64,000 bases of DNA from positions 186,001 through 250,000 of the forward strand of contig NZ_WUEY01000008.1 of the NCBI RefSeq assembly GCF_010668395.1, read 5' to 3'. Each line of letters opens with the position of its first letter. Positions within the stretch are counted from its first letter, which is position 1. The notes beneath the pieces were generated by a model that searched no databases, was not told where the DNA came from, and saw only the letters and a list, made by a program, of their open reading frames with translations. Position numbers and translations under genes: made by a program. This stretch comes from Martinezella lusitana (GTDB lineage: Bacteria; Pseudomonadota; Alphaproteobacteria; Rhizobiales; Rhizobiaceae). Shown in pieces: positions 1-7,750 of the stretch.

Positions 1-181
1 CTTCCGCCGGCGCCGCATCGACGTCCATGAAATCCAGCTCCCTTTCGGCGGCCACGATACGGGCATCGCCGGTCGTGCGGGCGGCAACGAGGACCTCGGC
101 ATGGGATTTGGCGCCCAGCCAGTTGGGATCGTCGTCAGCCGCTATCGGAACCAGGCGGTAAAGCTTGAGTTTCTCCTCCAT
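1..181 (-). CDS. Hypothetical protein, N-terminal part (cut by window edge)
   Basis: An open frame starts at an ATG at 181 and runs off the left edge, giving about 60 residues beginning MEEKLKLYRLVPIAADDDPN. The ATG is preceded by AAAGGAG at 7-nt spacing, which decides the start. The visible part is soluble, mixed in charge, with no signal peptide or recognisable motif. I do not recognise the family. It belongs by position to the stress-type small-protein genes that follow, but no GGAAC promoter was found directly upstream of it. Confidence 0.6.
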   Translation of the reverse strand, partial: MEEKLKLYRLVPIAADDDPNWLGAKSHAEVLVAARTTGDARIVAAERELDFMDVDAAPAE

Positions 182-390
182 CTTTCATCTCCTTTGACGT
201 TGGAAGGCTGCAGATCGGATGGATAGGAAGCTCGTCTGCCGTTTCGTTGGCTATGGAGAGAAAACGGAAAAATCCCCATATTCTTCAGCACCATCGCGTC
301 CGCTTGGCACGAACTGCAACCTCATGGGGCTAACGCCCCGTGGCGCGCATTGTTCCGGCTTGAGGCAACCAGCCGCAGACGCCGGGCGAG

Positions 391-415
391 GGAACCATCT
401 GCAAACCTTCTGGTT
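391..415 (+). promoter_or_regulatory. EcfG-type (GGAAC-N16-GGTT) promoter
   Basis: GGAAC at 391-395 is followed after 16 nt by GGTT at 412-415, which equals the rhizobial general-stress consensus GGAAC-N18-TT. It lies 38 nt before the ATG of the small membrane-protein gene. A match to a short consensus is weak alone; the repeated occurrence before neighbouring genes is what supports it. Confidence 0.5.
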
Positions 416-452
416 AGACCGGTATCAGTTTTGCAACGAACGGAGGCTTGCA

Positions 453-791
453 ATGGCACCCCAGGAACCAAAGAAGCCGCTTTCTGCGACCGAAGCCCGC
501 CAGGGCATACGCGGCACGCATCTATTCGCGATCCTGGTTACCGCGCTGGTTCTGGCCGCAATCGTTTGGGTCGGCGTCGAAGTGTGGGGCCGCTATATCG
601 AGCCGAACGGCTCGCAAAATCCGGCGCCGACCATCAGTTCTTCTTCCGGGCAGCCGCGGGGCGCCACGATCGACAATACCCCGCCCGCCGGCCAATCGGC
701 CCAGCCGGCACCAACGGATCGATCGGAGAACAATCAGCAGGGCGCGAAGAGCACGCCAGCCCAGCCTAGCCGCGACGGAACCCAGAATTAG
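453..791 (+). CDS. Small single-pass membrane protein, hypothetical
   Basis: A 112-residue protein with a basic, hydrophilic first 22 residues, one hydrophobic helix at about residues 24-43 (FAILVTALVLAAIVWVGVEV) and a long Pro/Ser/Gln/Asn-rich tail that is probably disordered and extracytoplasmic. The start at 453 was chosen over a longer upstream frame because CGGAGG sits just before this ATG and the upstream extension is low-complexity in sense. No catalytic motif is visible. A stress-type promoter precedes it. Function unknown; an envelope-stress or anchoring role would be a guess. Confidence 0.65.
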   Translation: MAPQEPKKPLSATEARQGIRGTHLFAILVTALVLAAIVWVGVEVWGRYIEPNGSQNPAPTISSSSGQPRGATIDNTPPAGQSAQPAPTDRSENNQQGAKSTPAQPSRDGTQN

Positions 792-885
792 GCAGGCAAC
801 TTTTGAGCGCTGCCATTACGCATCCGGATGCTTATCGGCGAAGGCAGGCCTACTTTTCTCGGCGGGAGCTGATTGCGAGCGCACG

Positions 886-1143
886 CTATCCGACGTGACG
901 GCCGTTGGGGCCATCGTCTCTTTCGGCTTCGCGTGCGTCATTCTCGGGTCGATGCATCGTCGTTTTCTGGTGCAGCTTTACGAGCACCTCCTTGCCATCG
1001 ACGGATGCCCGCGTTCGCTCCATGATCTCACGTTCCTTGGCGGCCTGCTCCCAATGATGCTGGCTGCATCCCCAAGGGCGCCCGGCCGCTTCCCAAATGG
1101 CGTAGGACCGCTTGCTGATCCACTCGAACCGTTCATCCGTCAT
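886..1143 (-). CDS. DUF2934 domain-containing protein
   Basis: An 85-residue protein whose first 40 residues match the DUF2934 pattern: an aromatic/basic helix (RSYAIWEAAGRPWG) followed by HWEQAAKE. The family occurs mostly in rhizobia and relatives, has no assigned biochemical role and is often found among stress-induced genes. AAGGAGG precedes the ATG. The C-terminal half is charged and probably flexible. It is divergent from the PEBP-like gene, with back-to-back GGAAC elements between them, so both are likely general-stress genes. Confidence 0.75.
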   Translation of the reverse strand: MTDERFEWISKRSYAIWEAAGRPWGCSQHHWEQAAKEREIMERTRASVDGKEVLVKLHQKTTMHRPENDAREAERDDGPNGRHVG

Positions 1144-1168
1144 TTTTTCCTCCTTCGTGGACGTTTCG

Positions 1169-1193
1169 AACTGCGGGTAAGCGCGAATGTTCC
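1169..1193 (-). promoter_or_regulatory. EcfG-type (GGAAC-N16-AGTT) promoter for the DUF2934 gene
   Basis: On the minus strand GGAAC occupies 1193-1189 and, after 16 nt, AGTT occupies 1172-1169, about 25 nt upstream of the DUF2934 start. This fits GGAAC-N18-TT. Its -35 element lies only 6 nt from the -35 of the divergent promoter. Confidence 0.45.
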
Positions 1194-1199
1194 CCGCGC

Positions 1200-1224
1200 G
1201 GAACAATAATGGTGCTGACGGGTT
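1200..1224 (+). promoter_or_regulatory. EcfG-type (GGAAC-N16-GGTT) promoter for the PEBP-like gene
   Basis: GGAAC at 1200-1204 and GGTT at 1221-1224 with 16 nt between, fitting GGAAC-N18-TT, 57 nt upstream of the PEBP-like start. Together with the minus-strand element it forms the palindrome GTTCCCCGCGCGGAAC at 1189-1204. Confidence 0.5.
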
Positions 1225-1281
1225 GCACCTTACGTTCCGAACTTCACAAACGCATGAATCCACGACAGAAAGGAGGACCTG

Positions 1282-1743
1282 ATGGCTTTGACGTTGATCA
1301 GCAAGGTCTTTGCTGAAGACGAACCGATTCCGAGCAAATACGCGCTGGACGGCGAAAACATATTCCCGCCGCTGGCCTGGGGCGGCGCTCCCGATAAAAC
1401 CCAGAGCTTTGCGCTGATTATCGAGGATCCCGATGCGCCCAGCGGCACGTTCCGCCATTGCGGCATCGCCAATATTCCCGCGCAATGGGGCGGCCTGGCC
1501 GAGAGCATCGATACGACGCAGGAGCAGGCGCTGCGCTTTTACAAGAACGATTTCGGCAATGCCCGCTACGACGGCCCGCAGCCGCCCAGCGGTGATCCTC
1601 CTCATCGCTATATCTTCCGGCTCGCCGCTCTCGATGTGCCGAGGGTCACGCTTCCCGAAGCCGCCGGAGCCGAGGCAATGTGGCAGAAGGTGAAAAAACA
1701 CATGTTGGCCGAGGCAAGCCTCACCGGCACCTATCAGGCATAG
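1282..1743 (+). CDS. YbhB/YbcL-family Raf-kinase-inhibitor-like (PEBP) protein
   Basis: A 153-residue cytoplasmic protein of the phosphatidylethanolamine-binding family. The family signature is visible: IPSKYALDGENIFPPLAWGG near the N terminus, the ligand-pocket loop DPDAPSGTFRH with the following NIPAQ, and the YDGPQPPSGDPPHRY segment that carries the second conserved histidine. Length matches bacterial YbhB proteins. The biochemical role of bacterial PEBP proteins is not settled; ligand or small-anion binding is usual. AAAGGAGG precedes the ATG. It is probably a general-stress gene because of the GGAAC element upstream. Confidence 0.88.
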   Translation: MALTLISKVFAEDEPIPSKYALDGENIFPPLAWGGAPDKTQSFALIIEDPDAPSGTFRHCGIANIPAQWGGLAESIDTTQEQALRFYKNDFGNARYDGPQPPSGDPPHRYIFRLAALDVPRVTLPEAAGAEAMWQKVKKHMLAEASLTGTYQA

Positions 1744-1760
1744 ACCGCTGTTCATACGCA

Positions 1761-1794
1761 GAAGCGACCGGTGCTTGAAAGCACCGGTCGCTTC
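1761..1794. terminator. Strong hairpin between convergent genes
   Basis: Perfect 14-bp arms (GAAGCGACCGGTGC at 1761-1774 and its complement at 1781-1794) around a 6-nt loop lie between the PEBP-like gene and the end of the phosphoketolase gene, which converge here. No T-run follows on either strand, so it is a transcript-end or stabilising hairpin rather than a classical Rho-independent terminator. Confidence 0.6.
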
Positions 1795-1841
1795 GCCACC
1801 TGGCGAAGACGGCCGAAGCCGGCTTCAGATGACGGAATGCT

Positions 1842-4217
1842 CTATCGCTTCCATCGCCAATCGCTGATTTCCGGCATATCCTCACCGTAACGCCGGACAT
1901 AGTCATGATGCTTGATGAGCTTTGCCTTGAGCGCGTTTATGACGTCGGGAACTTTTTCCGCCAGGCCCGGCACGCGATCGATCGCCTCCAGTGCAAGATG
2001 ATAGCGATCGAGCTCGTTGAGAACGGTCATGTCGAACGGTGTCGTCGTCGTGCCTTCCTCGATGAATCCCCGCACATGGATGTTGTCGTGATTGGTCCGC
2101 CGGTAAGTCAGCCGATGGATCAGGTAGGGATAGCCGTGATAGGCGAAGATCACCGGTCTGTCCGTGGTGAAGATCTGGTCGAATGCCTGGTGATCGAGGC
2201 CGTGCGGATGCTGCGCGGGATCCTGGAGGGCGAGAAGATCGACTACGTTCACCGTGCGGATCTTCAGGTCCGGGATCGCCTCGTGCAGCAGCATGACGGC
2301 AGCCAGCGTCTCCATGGTCGGGACGTCGCCGGCGCAGGCCATGACGACGTCGGGGGCAATCGTGTTGTCCTCGTAGCTTGCCCAGTCCCAGATGCCGGCG
2401 CCGGCCTTACAATGGGCGATCGCCTCGTCCATGCTGAGCCACTGAGATTCCGGCTGCTTGCCGGCAACGATGACGTTGACCCGGTCGTAGGTGCGCAGGC
2501 AATGATCGCCGACCCATAGCAACGTGTTGGCGTCCGGCGGCAGGTAGATGCGCACCACGTCGGCCCTCTTGTTGGCGACGAGATCGACGAAGCCTGGATC
2601 TTGATGCGAAAAGCCGTTGTGGTCCTGCCGCCAGACGTGGGACGTCAGCAGGTAATTCAGAGATGAGATCGGCTTGCGCCATTCCAGTTCCCGCGAAACC
2701 TTCAGCCATTTGGCGTGCTGGTTGAACATCGAGTCGACGATGTGGATGAAGGCCTCGTAGCACGAAAAGAGCCCGTGACGGCCGGTCAGAAGGTAGCCCT
2801 CCAGCCAGCCCTGGCACAGGTGCTCGCTCAGGACCTCCATGACGCGCCCATCGCGGGCCAGATGGACGTCATAGTCCTCGATCTCTTCCATCCAGACCCG
2901 ATCCGTGGCCTCGAAGACGCTGCCGAGCCGGTTCGATTCGGTCTCGTCCGGGCCGAAAATACGGAAGTTCTGCGAGGCATCGTTGAGTTTCAGCGTGTCC
3001 CGCAGGTAATGGCCGAGGATCTCGGTCGATTGCACCTGCTTGCTGCCGCGCTCGCCTATCTCGACGGCATAGTCATGAATGGAGGGGACCAATAGTTCCT
3101 TGCGCAGCAGGCCGCCATTGGCGTGTGGATTGGCGCCCATGCGCCTTTCGCCTTGCGGCGCAAGCGCGCTCAATTCAGCCTTGAGCCGGCCGTCACCGTC
3201 GAAGAGATCGTCCGGGTCGTAGCTGCGCATCCAGTCTTCCAGGATCTTGCGATGACCCTCGTCGCCGCGGCAATTGGCGACCGGCACCTGATGCGCCCGC
3301 CAGAATCCTTCCACCTTCTTGCCGTCGACCTCCTTCGGTCCGGTCCAGCCTTTCGGGCTGCGCAGAATGATCATCGGCCAACGCGGCATCCCATCGGACG
3401 ATGCGTTCTCCCGCGCGTTCCGTTGTATGCCGCGGATGCGGTCGAATACCCGGTCGAACGTATCGGCCATCGCCTGATGCATCGCGGCCGGCTCGTGTCC
3501 TTCGACGAAGAAGGGCTCGTAGCCATAGCCCGAGAACAGGTCGCGCAGGTCCTCGTCGCTCGACCGCCCGAGGATTGTCGGATTGGCGATTTTGTAGCCG
3601 TTGAGGTGGAGGATCGGCAGCACTGCGCCATCCCGCGTCGGATTGAGAAACTTGTTGGAATGCCAGCTTGCCGCCAGGGGGCCGGTTTCGGCTTCGCCGT
3701 CACCGACGACGCAGGCAACGACGAGATCGGGATTGTCGAAAGCGGCGCCATAGGCGTGCACGAGCGCATAGCCGAGTTCGCCGCCCTCGTGAATGGAGCC
3801 GGGCGTTTCCGGGGCGGCATGGCTTGGAATACCGCCGGGGAAGGAAAACTGCTTGAACAGCTTTTGCAGTCCGCTCGTCGTCTCGGATATGTCCGGATAG
3901 ATTTCGCTGTAGGTGCCTTCGAGGTAGGTGTTGGCCACCATGCCGGGACCGCCGTGGCCGGGGCCACACATATAGATGATGTCGAGGTCGCGCGCCTTGA
4001 TGACGCGGTTCAGGTGGGCATAGATGAAGTTCAGCCCCGGTGTCGTTCCCCAGTGCCCCAGCAGTCTCGGCTTGATGTGTTCCGGCTTCAGCGGTTCGCG
4101 CAGCAGCGGATTCTCCATCAAGTAGATCTGGCCGACGGACAGATAGTTGGCTGCCCTCCAGTAGCGGTCGATCAGAGAGAGTTCTTCTGGCGAAAGCGGT
4201 GTGGTGACTGCGTTCAT
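1842..4217 (-). CDS. xfp: Phosphoketolase (xylulose-5-P / fructose-6-P)
   Basis: A 791-residue thiamine-diphosphate enzyme cleaving xylulose 5-phosphate (or fructose 6-phosphate) with phosphate to acetyl phosphate plus glyceraldehyde 3-phosphate (or erythrose 4-phosphate). Family landmarks are clear: GPGHGGPGMVANTYLEGTYS, the ThDP/Mg motif VVGDGEAETGPLAASWHSNK, FRIFGPDETESNRL and QDHNGFSHQDPGF. Length is typical of the family. The ATG at 4217 is preceded by GAGGAGACGG; a longer in-frame start lacks a ribosome site. It lies 19 nt downstream of ackA, so the acetyl phosphate formed can be turned into acetate and ATP. Substrate preference between X5P and F6P cannot be read from sequence. Confidence 0.95.
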   Translation of the reverse strand: MNAVTTPLSPEELSLIDRYWRAANYLSVGQIYLMENPLLREPLKPEHIKPRLLGHWGTTPGLNFIYAHLNRVIKARDLDIIYMCGPGHGGPGMVANTYLEGTYSEIYPDISETTSGLQKLFKQFSFPGGIPSHAAPETPGSIHEGGELGYALVHAYGAAFDNPDLVVACVVGDGEAETGPLAASWHSNKFLNPTRDGAVLPILHLNGYKIANPTILGRSSDEDLRDLFSGYGYEPFFVEGHEPAAMHQAMADTFDRVFDRIRGIQRNARENASSDGMPRWPMIILRSPKGWTGPKEVDGKKVEGFWRAHQVPVANCRGDEGHRKILEDWMRSYDPDDLFDGDGRLKAELSALAPQGERRMGANPHANGGLLRKELLVPSIHDYAVEIGERGSKQVQSTEILGHYLRDTLKLNDASQNFRIFGPDETESNRLGSVFEATDRVWMEEIEDYDVHLARDGRVMEVLSEHLCQGWLEGYLLTGRHGLFSCYEAFIHIVDSMFNQHAKWLKVSRELEWRKPISSLNYLLTSHVWRQDHNGFSHQDPGFVDLVANKRADVVRIYLPPDANTLLWVGDHCLRTYDRVNVIVAGKQPESQWLSMDEAIAHCKAGAGIWDWASYEDNTIAPDVVMACAGDVPTMETLAAVMLLHEAIPDLKIRTVNVVDLLALQDPAQHPHGLDHQAFDQIFTTDRPVIFAYHGYPYLIHRLTYRRTNHDNIHVRGFIEEGTTTTPFDMTVLNELDRYHLALEAIDRVPGLAEKVPDVINALKAKLIKHHDYVRRYGEDMPEISDWRWKR

Positions 4218-4236
4218 TTCCGTCTCCTCGTTTTCG

Positions 4237-5409
4237 TCACATGATGAGAGCCATAGCCTCGTCGGCAATCACCTGTTCCTCATCGGTTGGAATTACAAAT
4301 AGCTTGGCATTGCTGGATGCCGCGTTGATCGAGGTCAAACTGCTCCCGTTCGCGTCTTCATCGATCTCGATACCCAACCATTGCAACCTCTTTGCGACGC
4401 GGGTCCTGATCTGCGGCTGGTTTTCACCGATCCCCGCAGTGAAGACGAGAGCGTCGAGGCCGCCGATCGTCATGCTCAACCGGCCGATCTCGCCGGCGAT
4501 GCGCAGACAAAACAGGTCTATGGCCTCTTCCGCTTCCGGCCGTTTGTCTTCGAGCAAAACCCGCGTGTCGCCACTGATGCCCGAGACGCCAAGCAGGCCG
4601 CATTCATGATAGAGGAAGTCCTCTATGGTTTCGGGCTGCCGCATTCCGCGTCTCATGAGATAGAGCAGGGCGCCTGGGTCCAGCCATCCAGGGCGGGTTG
4701 CCATCGGAATTCCGTCGAGCGCGGAGAAACCCATGCTCGTGTCCCGGCTGATACCATTTTCCATCGCGCACAGGCTGGCGCCGCTGCCGAGATGGCATGC
4801 GATGACCTTGCCCCCGGCGACAGCCGGATCGATCTTTCGAAGCCGTGAGGCGATATATTTGTAGGAGAGGCCGTGAAAGCCGTAGCGGCGTACGCCGTCG
4901 TCGTGCATGCCGCGCGGGATTGCCAGCCGTCGCACGACGTCGGCTTGCGACGAATGGAAGGCCGTGTCGAAGGAAGCGACTTGCCGGACCTCCGGCCGAA
5001 GCGTTTCGATCGACCGGATGACGCGCAGGGCCTGCGGCTGATGCAGCGGGGCAAGCGGAACGAGCGCCTCGATCCGCCCGATCGCGGCATCGTCCAGCAG
5101 CGTCGCCTCGTGAAAGACCATGCCGCCATGCACGACGCGATGGGCTACAGCGCGCAATCTGCCTGGAAGATGCGCGAGCATATGCTCCAGGGTTTCGGAT
5201 ATGACGGCGACGAAATTCGCGTCATTGTCGCCCTTGACCGTCTTTTCATATCTGTCCTGCCCGACGGAATAGCGAAGCTTCAGCGGGCTTTGGTCGAAAT
5301 CGATCTTCCCCCGGCCGACATTTCTTGCCAGGCCGGACTTCAGCTCGAAGATCCCGATTTTCAAGGTCGAGGATCCGGCATTGAATGTCAGCAAGACATC
5401 ATCGGTCAT
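4237..5409 (-). CDS. ackA: Acetate kinase
   Basis: A 390-residue ASKHA-fold enzyme interconverting acetyl phosphate + ADP and acetate + ATP. Visible motifs are the N-terminal phosphate-binding NAGSSTLKIGIF, VAHRVVHGG, SFDTAFHSS (catalytic aspartate region), ACHLGSGASLCA and FTAGIGENQPQIR. Length fits the family (about 390-400). It is the first gene of a two-gene operon with phosphoketolase. The upstream 200 nt contain a minus-strand GGAAC-N16-TGTT element (5660-5636), so the pair may be induced by the neighbouring EcfG-type sigma factor. Confidence 0.95.
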   Translation of the reverse strand: MTDDVLLTFNAGSSTLKIGIFELKSGLARNVGRGKIDFDQSPLKLRYSVGQDRYEKTVKGDNDANFVAVISETLEHMLAHLPGRLRAVAHRVVHGGMVFHEATLLDDAAIGRIEALVPLAPLHQPQALRVIRSIETLRPEVRQVASFDTAFHSSQADVVRRLAIPRGMHDDGVRRYGFHGLSYKYIASRLRKIDPAVAGGKVIACHLGSGASLCAMENGISRDTSMGFSALDGIPMATRPGWLDPGALLYLMRRGMRQPETIEDFLYHECGLLGVSGISGDTRVLLEDKRPEAEEAIDLFCLRIAGEIGRLSMTIGGLDALVFTAGIGENQPQIRTRVAKRLQWLGIEIDEDANGSSLTSINAASSNAKLFVIPTDEEQVIADEAMALIM

Positions 5410-5633
5410 GTCAGCCTCGGACTACGGGTTTCGACTACCGCAAGTTAGTGCATTCGCAGGCAGAGGCAACCGCGAAGACGGTCTCGTGCGACTCTTTATC
5501 GCTGGCATCGGTTTCACCGGCTGCGGGCAGGCGTTTTGCGGGCGATCAGGGTCCCTTTGGGCTGCGTAGGATCGGACACTCGCATCGCCCCTGCCGCCCG
5601 ACTGCGGCATTTTGCGATTTTTGTGAACTGCAG
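5410..5633. other. Leader region between ackA and the sigma promoter; no gene seen
   Basis: Together with 5661-5854 this forms a gap of about 445 nt without a convincing gene. The only signal recognised is the bidirectional GGAAC element at 5634-5660. This half would be the 5' leader of the ackA-xfp transcript. Short open frames here lack ribosome sites and coding character. Confidence 0.5.
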
Positions 5634-5660
5634 GGAACAAGCACGGTAGGCAGCCGTTCC
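5634..5660. promoter_or_regulatory. Bidirectional EcfG-type promoter (ecfG right, ackA-xfp left)
   Basis: Plus strand: GGAAC at 5634-5638, 16 nt, then a perfect CGTT at 5655-5658, pointing at the sigma-factor gene. Minus strand: GGAAC at 5660-5656, 16 nt, then TGTT at 5639-5636, pointing at ackA. The two promoters overlap almost completely. The plus-strand match is exactly the GGAAC-N16-CGTT general-stress consensus, suggesting autoregulation of the sigma gene with a leader of about 190 nt. Confidence 0.6.
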
Positions 5661-5854
5661 CCCCGCAATGCAACGAGCAATCTGCGACCGGAAGGTCAAT
5701 GCGAGGCATCGCGAGAACGTATCGCGACGCTCGGAATGACGATGTCTGTTCAAATCACGATCAACGTTGGCTTTCTTCGGCGACAGGCGGACCAGGCGTT
5801 GCAAGCCAACGCCGCTGGGAAGGCACCCTCGCCGTTTTCCCAAGGAGAAAAGTT

Positions 5855-6358
5855 GTGAACGATATGCCACGATCAGCCGGTCTGCAGTCTGAAATAGTGG
5901 ACCTCATTCCGGCCCTTCGCGCCTTCGCGCGCACCTTCCACAGAAACGCCAACGATGCCGATGACCTGGTCCAGGAGACGCTGGCGAAAGCGCTGGCCAA
6001 CCTCAACCAATTCGATCGCGGAACCCGGCTGAAATCCTGGCTGTTCACGATCATGCGCAATACGTTCTGCACCAGGTTCCGCATTGCGAAGCGGGAGGCG
6101 CCCGGCAACAAGAAATGCATCTCGGGAGAGGGGGTCGCTCCGCCATCGCAGGAATGGACCGTCAGGGCGAAGGAGCTTCAGCAGGCCTGCGATCTGCTGC
6201 CGGAGCATTACCGGGTCGTGCTCGAATACGTCGTCATAGAAGGCCGCTCCTATGACGATGCTGCGGAAAAATTCGGCTGTGCAATCGGCACCGTCAAAAG
6301 TCGGGTCAATCGTGCCCGTCAGCAATTGGCCGCCCGGCTTGACGAAGAGGTCCGGTGA
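5855..6358 (+). CDS. ecfG: EcfG-family RNA polymerase sigma factor (general stress response)
   Basis: A 167-residue ECF sigma factor. Region 2 is seen in LIPALRAFARTFHRNANDADDLVQETL and GTRLKSWLFTIMRNTF; region 4 in LLPEHYRVVLEYVVIEGRSYDDAAEKFGCAIGTVKSRVNRAR. The PALRAFAR, DADDLVQETL and SWLFTIMRNTF stretches are those of the alphaproteobacterial EcfG/RpoE2 group. The GTG at 5855 has AAGGAG at 7-nt spacing and is preferred; an ATG nine nucleotides downstream is worse spaced. No nepR or phyR gene is adjacent, so this may be a paralogue whose anti-sigma circuit lies elsewhere. A perfect own-type promoter lies upstream. Confidence 0.85.
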   Translation: MNDMPRSAGLQSEIVDLIPALRAFARTFHRNANDADDLVQETLAKALANLNQFDRGTRLKSWLFTIMRNTFCTRFRIAKREAPGNKKCISGEGVAPPSQEWTVRAKELQQACDLLPEHYRVVLEYVVIEGRSYDDAAEKFGCAIGTVKSRVNRARQQLAARLDEEVR

Positions 6359-6394
6359 CGGCGCCTCTAGCCTTCGCCGTCCTCGGGCGCTCTT

Positions 6395-6799
6395 CTAAAT
6401 ATCCCGCTTTCGGCCGCCGAACAGCGCCTCGGCAATATGCTCGATTGCGGCCGGTCGTTCGCACAGCACAAAACCGGAAAATCCCGTGGCGATACCCTGA
6501 TGCTCCCGACCGATCGCGAAGATGTAGGGAAACTTCCGTTTCTCGAGCCGCTCCACGAGGGCGAACGCGCGCTCTGCCGCGAGATGCAGATCCAGGATCG
6601 CAGCATCCGCTTCGTCTGCCTCGACCAGGTCCGCCGCATGTTCGATATCGCTGACGGGGCCGATGACGGTGGCGCCGAGGATCTGCAATTTCCGGCGCAC
6701 TTCGTCGGCGAGGAAATATCCGTCCTCCACGATCAAAAGCCGCTTGCCCGATAACATCCGGCTGAAGGGATTCGTTGAGTTACGCATCCATCGGTCCAT
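6395..6799 (-). CDS. Single-domain response-regulator receiver, degenerate
   Basis: A 134-residue protein consisting of one receiver domain: LLIVEDGYFLADEVRR supplies the acidic pair (E25, D26), and AILDLHL carries the phospho-acceptor position D70. The usual Thr/Ser after strand 4 is replaced by Ala (PYIFAIGRE, A95), and the conserved Lys-Pro is Glu-Pro-like (CERPAAIEHI), so phosphorylation-dependent switching is probably altered. There is no output domain. It converges on the sigma-factor gene 36 nt away. A protein-protein role in stress signalling is plausible but inferred only from position. Confidence 0.8.
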   Translation of the reverse strand: MDRWMRNSTNPFSRMLSGKRLLIVEDGYFLADEVRRKLQILGATVIGPVSDIEHAADLVEADEADAAILDLHLAAERAFALVERLEKRKFPYIFAIGREHQGIATGFSGFVLCERPAAIEHIAEALFGGRKRDI

Positions 6800-6891
6800 G
6801 GTTGGGCCTCGTTATAGGCGGCAGCGCGTGAACCGGAAGTGAACCGCAAGAATGGAGGCGCGGCCGGCCTTTGCGGTTTCCGCCGGCATCG

Positions 6892-6916
6892 GGAACAATC
6901 GCCGTCGCCCCGTGTT
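6892..6916 (+). promoter_or_regulatory. EcfG-type (GGAAC-N16-TGTT) promoter
   Basis: GGAAC at 6892-6896 and TGTT at 6913-6916 fit GGAAC-N18-TT. It lies 45 nt before the DUF982 gene. Confidence 0.45.
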
Positions 6917-6960
6917 CGGTCATAGCGGGAGTGGCAGTCTTTGCGGCATGGGAGAATCAA

Positions 6961-7233
6961 ATGCGCGACGTCATCGATGTCGAATTCAAAATTCTCTGGA
7001 CAGCGCCGGTTCGACTGGGGACGGGAAGTCGGGATATCCACGCGGTTCAAGGGCCGGAAGACGCGATCTATTTCCTGTCGCGGCGATGGCCGGGCGAAAA
7101 GGGCGTGTCATATGCTCACGCGAAGGAGAGATGTATCGCTGCCGTTTCGCACAGAATTCCGGTCGAAGCCTCCAGAGAGGCATTTGTGACTGCCTGTCTG
7201 GATGCGCGGCTGATGTCGATGAAGGGCTATTGA
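6961..7233 (+). CDS. DUF982 domain-containing protein
   Basis: A 90-residue cytoplasmic protein matching the DUF982 pattern: a W-x-x-PV start (LWTAPVRLGTGS), an ED-AIYFLSRRWP middle, YAHAKERCIAAV and a C-terminal REAFVTACLDA. The family is common in rhizobia in many paralogous copies and has no known function. The ATG at 6961 was chosen because a GGGAG precedes it and the domain begins immediately after; an upstream in-frame start would add a hydrophobic stretch with no family match. Probably a general-stress gene by its promoter. Confidence 0.8.
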   Translation: MRDVIDVEFKILWTAPVRLGTGSRDIHAVQGPEDAIYFLSRRWPGEKGVSYAHAKERCIAAVSHRIPVEASREAFVTACLDARLMSMKGY

Positions 7234-7319
7234 CCCTGAAAGCCGCTGCATGCTGTCGACCGGCCCCTCACCGGCTCACTGCCTGCCGCAACCAGGCGGT
7301 GAAACCGGCGTTCGTCGCC

Positions 7320-7667
7320 TCAGGACTCCCGCTCGTTGAGATCGATCTGGCCTTTCTCGGCAAGGATCGGCAGCGCGATATCATGCTGCGTTTCGTTCAT
7401 CTCTTCCACGGTGACGAGCGTTCCACCCTGTTCGAGGGCGGCGGCATAGGCGGCGCGCTGCTCTTCATGAAAGAAGATTCCGCTCAATGCGTCCAGAAAA
7501 CCCATGTGATCGATTGGTGACGCATCGGGCCGATTGCCGGGCGTCATGGTAATGGCGTCTCTGGGTATGCCGGCATCGATCAATGCCTGGGCTGCCGCTT
7601 CCGCGTCGTATTCATCGTTGAAAAATGCGCTGAGCGCAAAAGAGCCGATTTTATTTTCGCTGTTCAT
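7320..7667 (-). CDS. General-stress protein 17M / YflT-like domain protein
   Basis: A 115-residue soluble protein. The N-terminal half (ALSAFFNDEYDAEAAAQALIDAGIPRDAITMTP) resembles the ferredoxin-like YflT/GSP17M domain, in which a phenylalanine-rich strand is followed by an alanine-rich helix and an AGIP turn. The C-terminal half is acidic and ends near DLNERES. GGAGG precedes the ATG. The promoter is a perfect GGAAC-N16-CGTT, the best in the block after that of the sigma gene. No enzymatic residue is recognised; a stress-protective role is inferred from domain and promoter. Confidence 0.7.
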   Translation of the reverse strand: MNSENKIGSFALSAFFNDEYDAEAAAQALIDAGIPRDAITMTPGNRPDASPIDHMGFLDALSGIFFHEEQRAAYAAALEQGGTLVTVEEMNETQHDIALPILAEKGQIDLNERES

Positions 7668-7701
7668 GGCGGTTCCTCCATTCTCCAGGTCTCCTTGCCT
7701 A

Positions 7702-7726
7702 AACGAGCACCGGAAGACCGGGTTCC
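7702..7726 (-). promoter_or_regulatory. Perfect EcfG-type promoter (GGAAC-N16-CGTT)
   Basis: On the minus strand GGAAC is at 7726-7722 and CGTT at 7705-7702, with 16 nt between, 35 nt upstream of the GSP17M-like start. Confidence 0.65.
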
Positions 7727-7750
7727 CTGTTCGGCGACACTTTCACGCGT

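Noticed and set aside
3123..4244. Long plus-strand open frame (373 codons) opposite the phosphoketolase gene
   Set aside because: It is antisense to a well-supported enzyme, has no ribosome site and its product is Arg/Val-rich without any domain. GC-rich third positions open such frames.
5699..5854. N-terminal extension of the sigma factor from an ATG at 5699
   Set aside because: The extension has no sigma homology; the GTG at 5855 has a well-spaced AAGGAG and gives the usual EcfG length.
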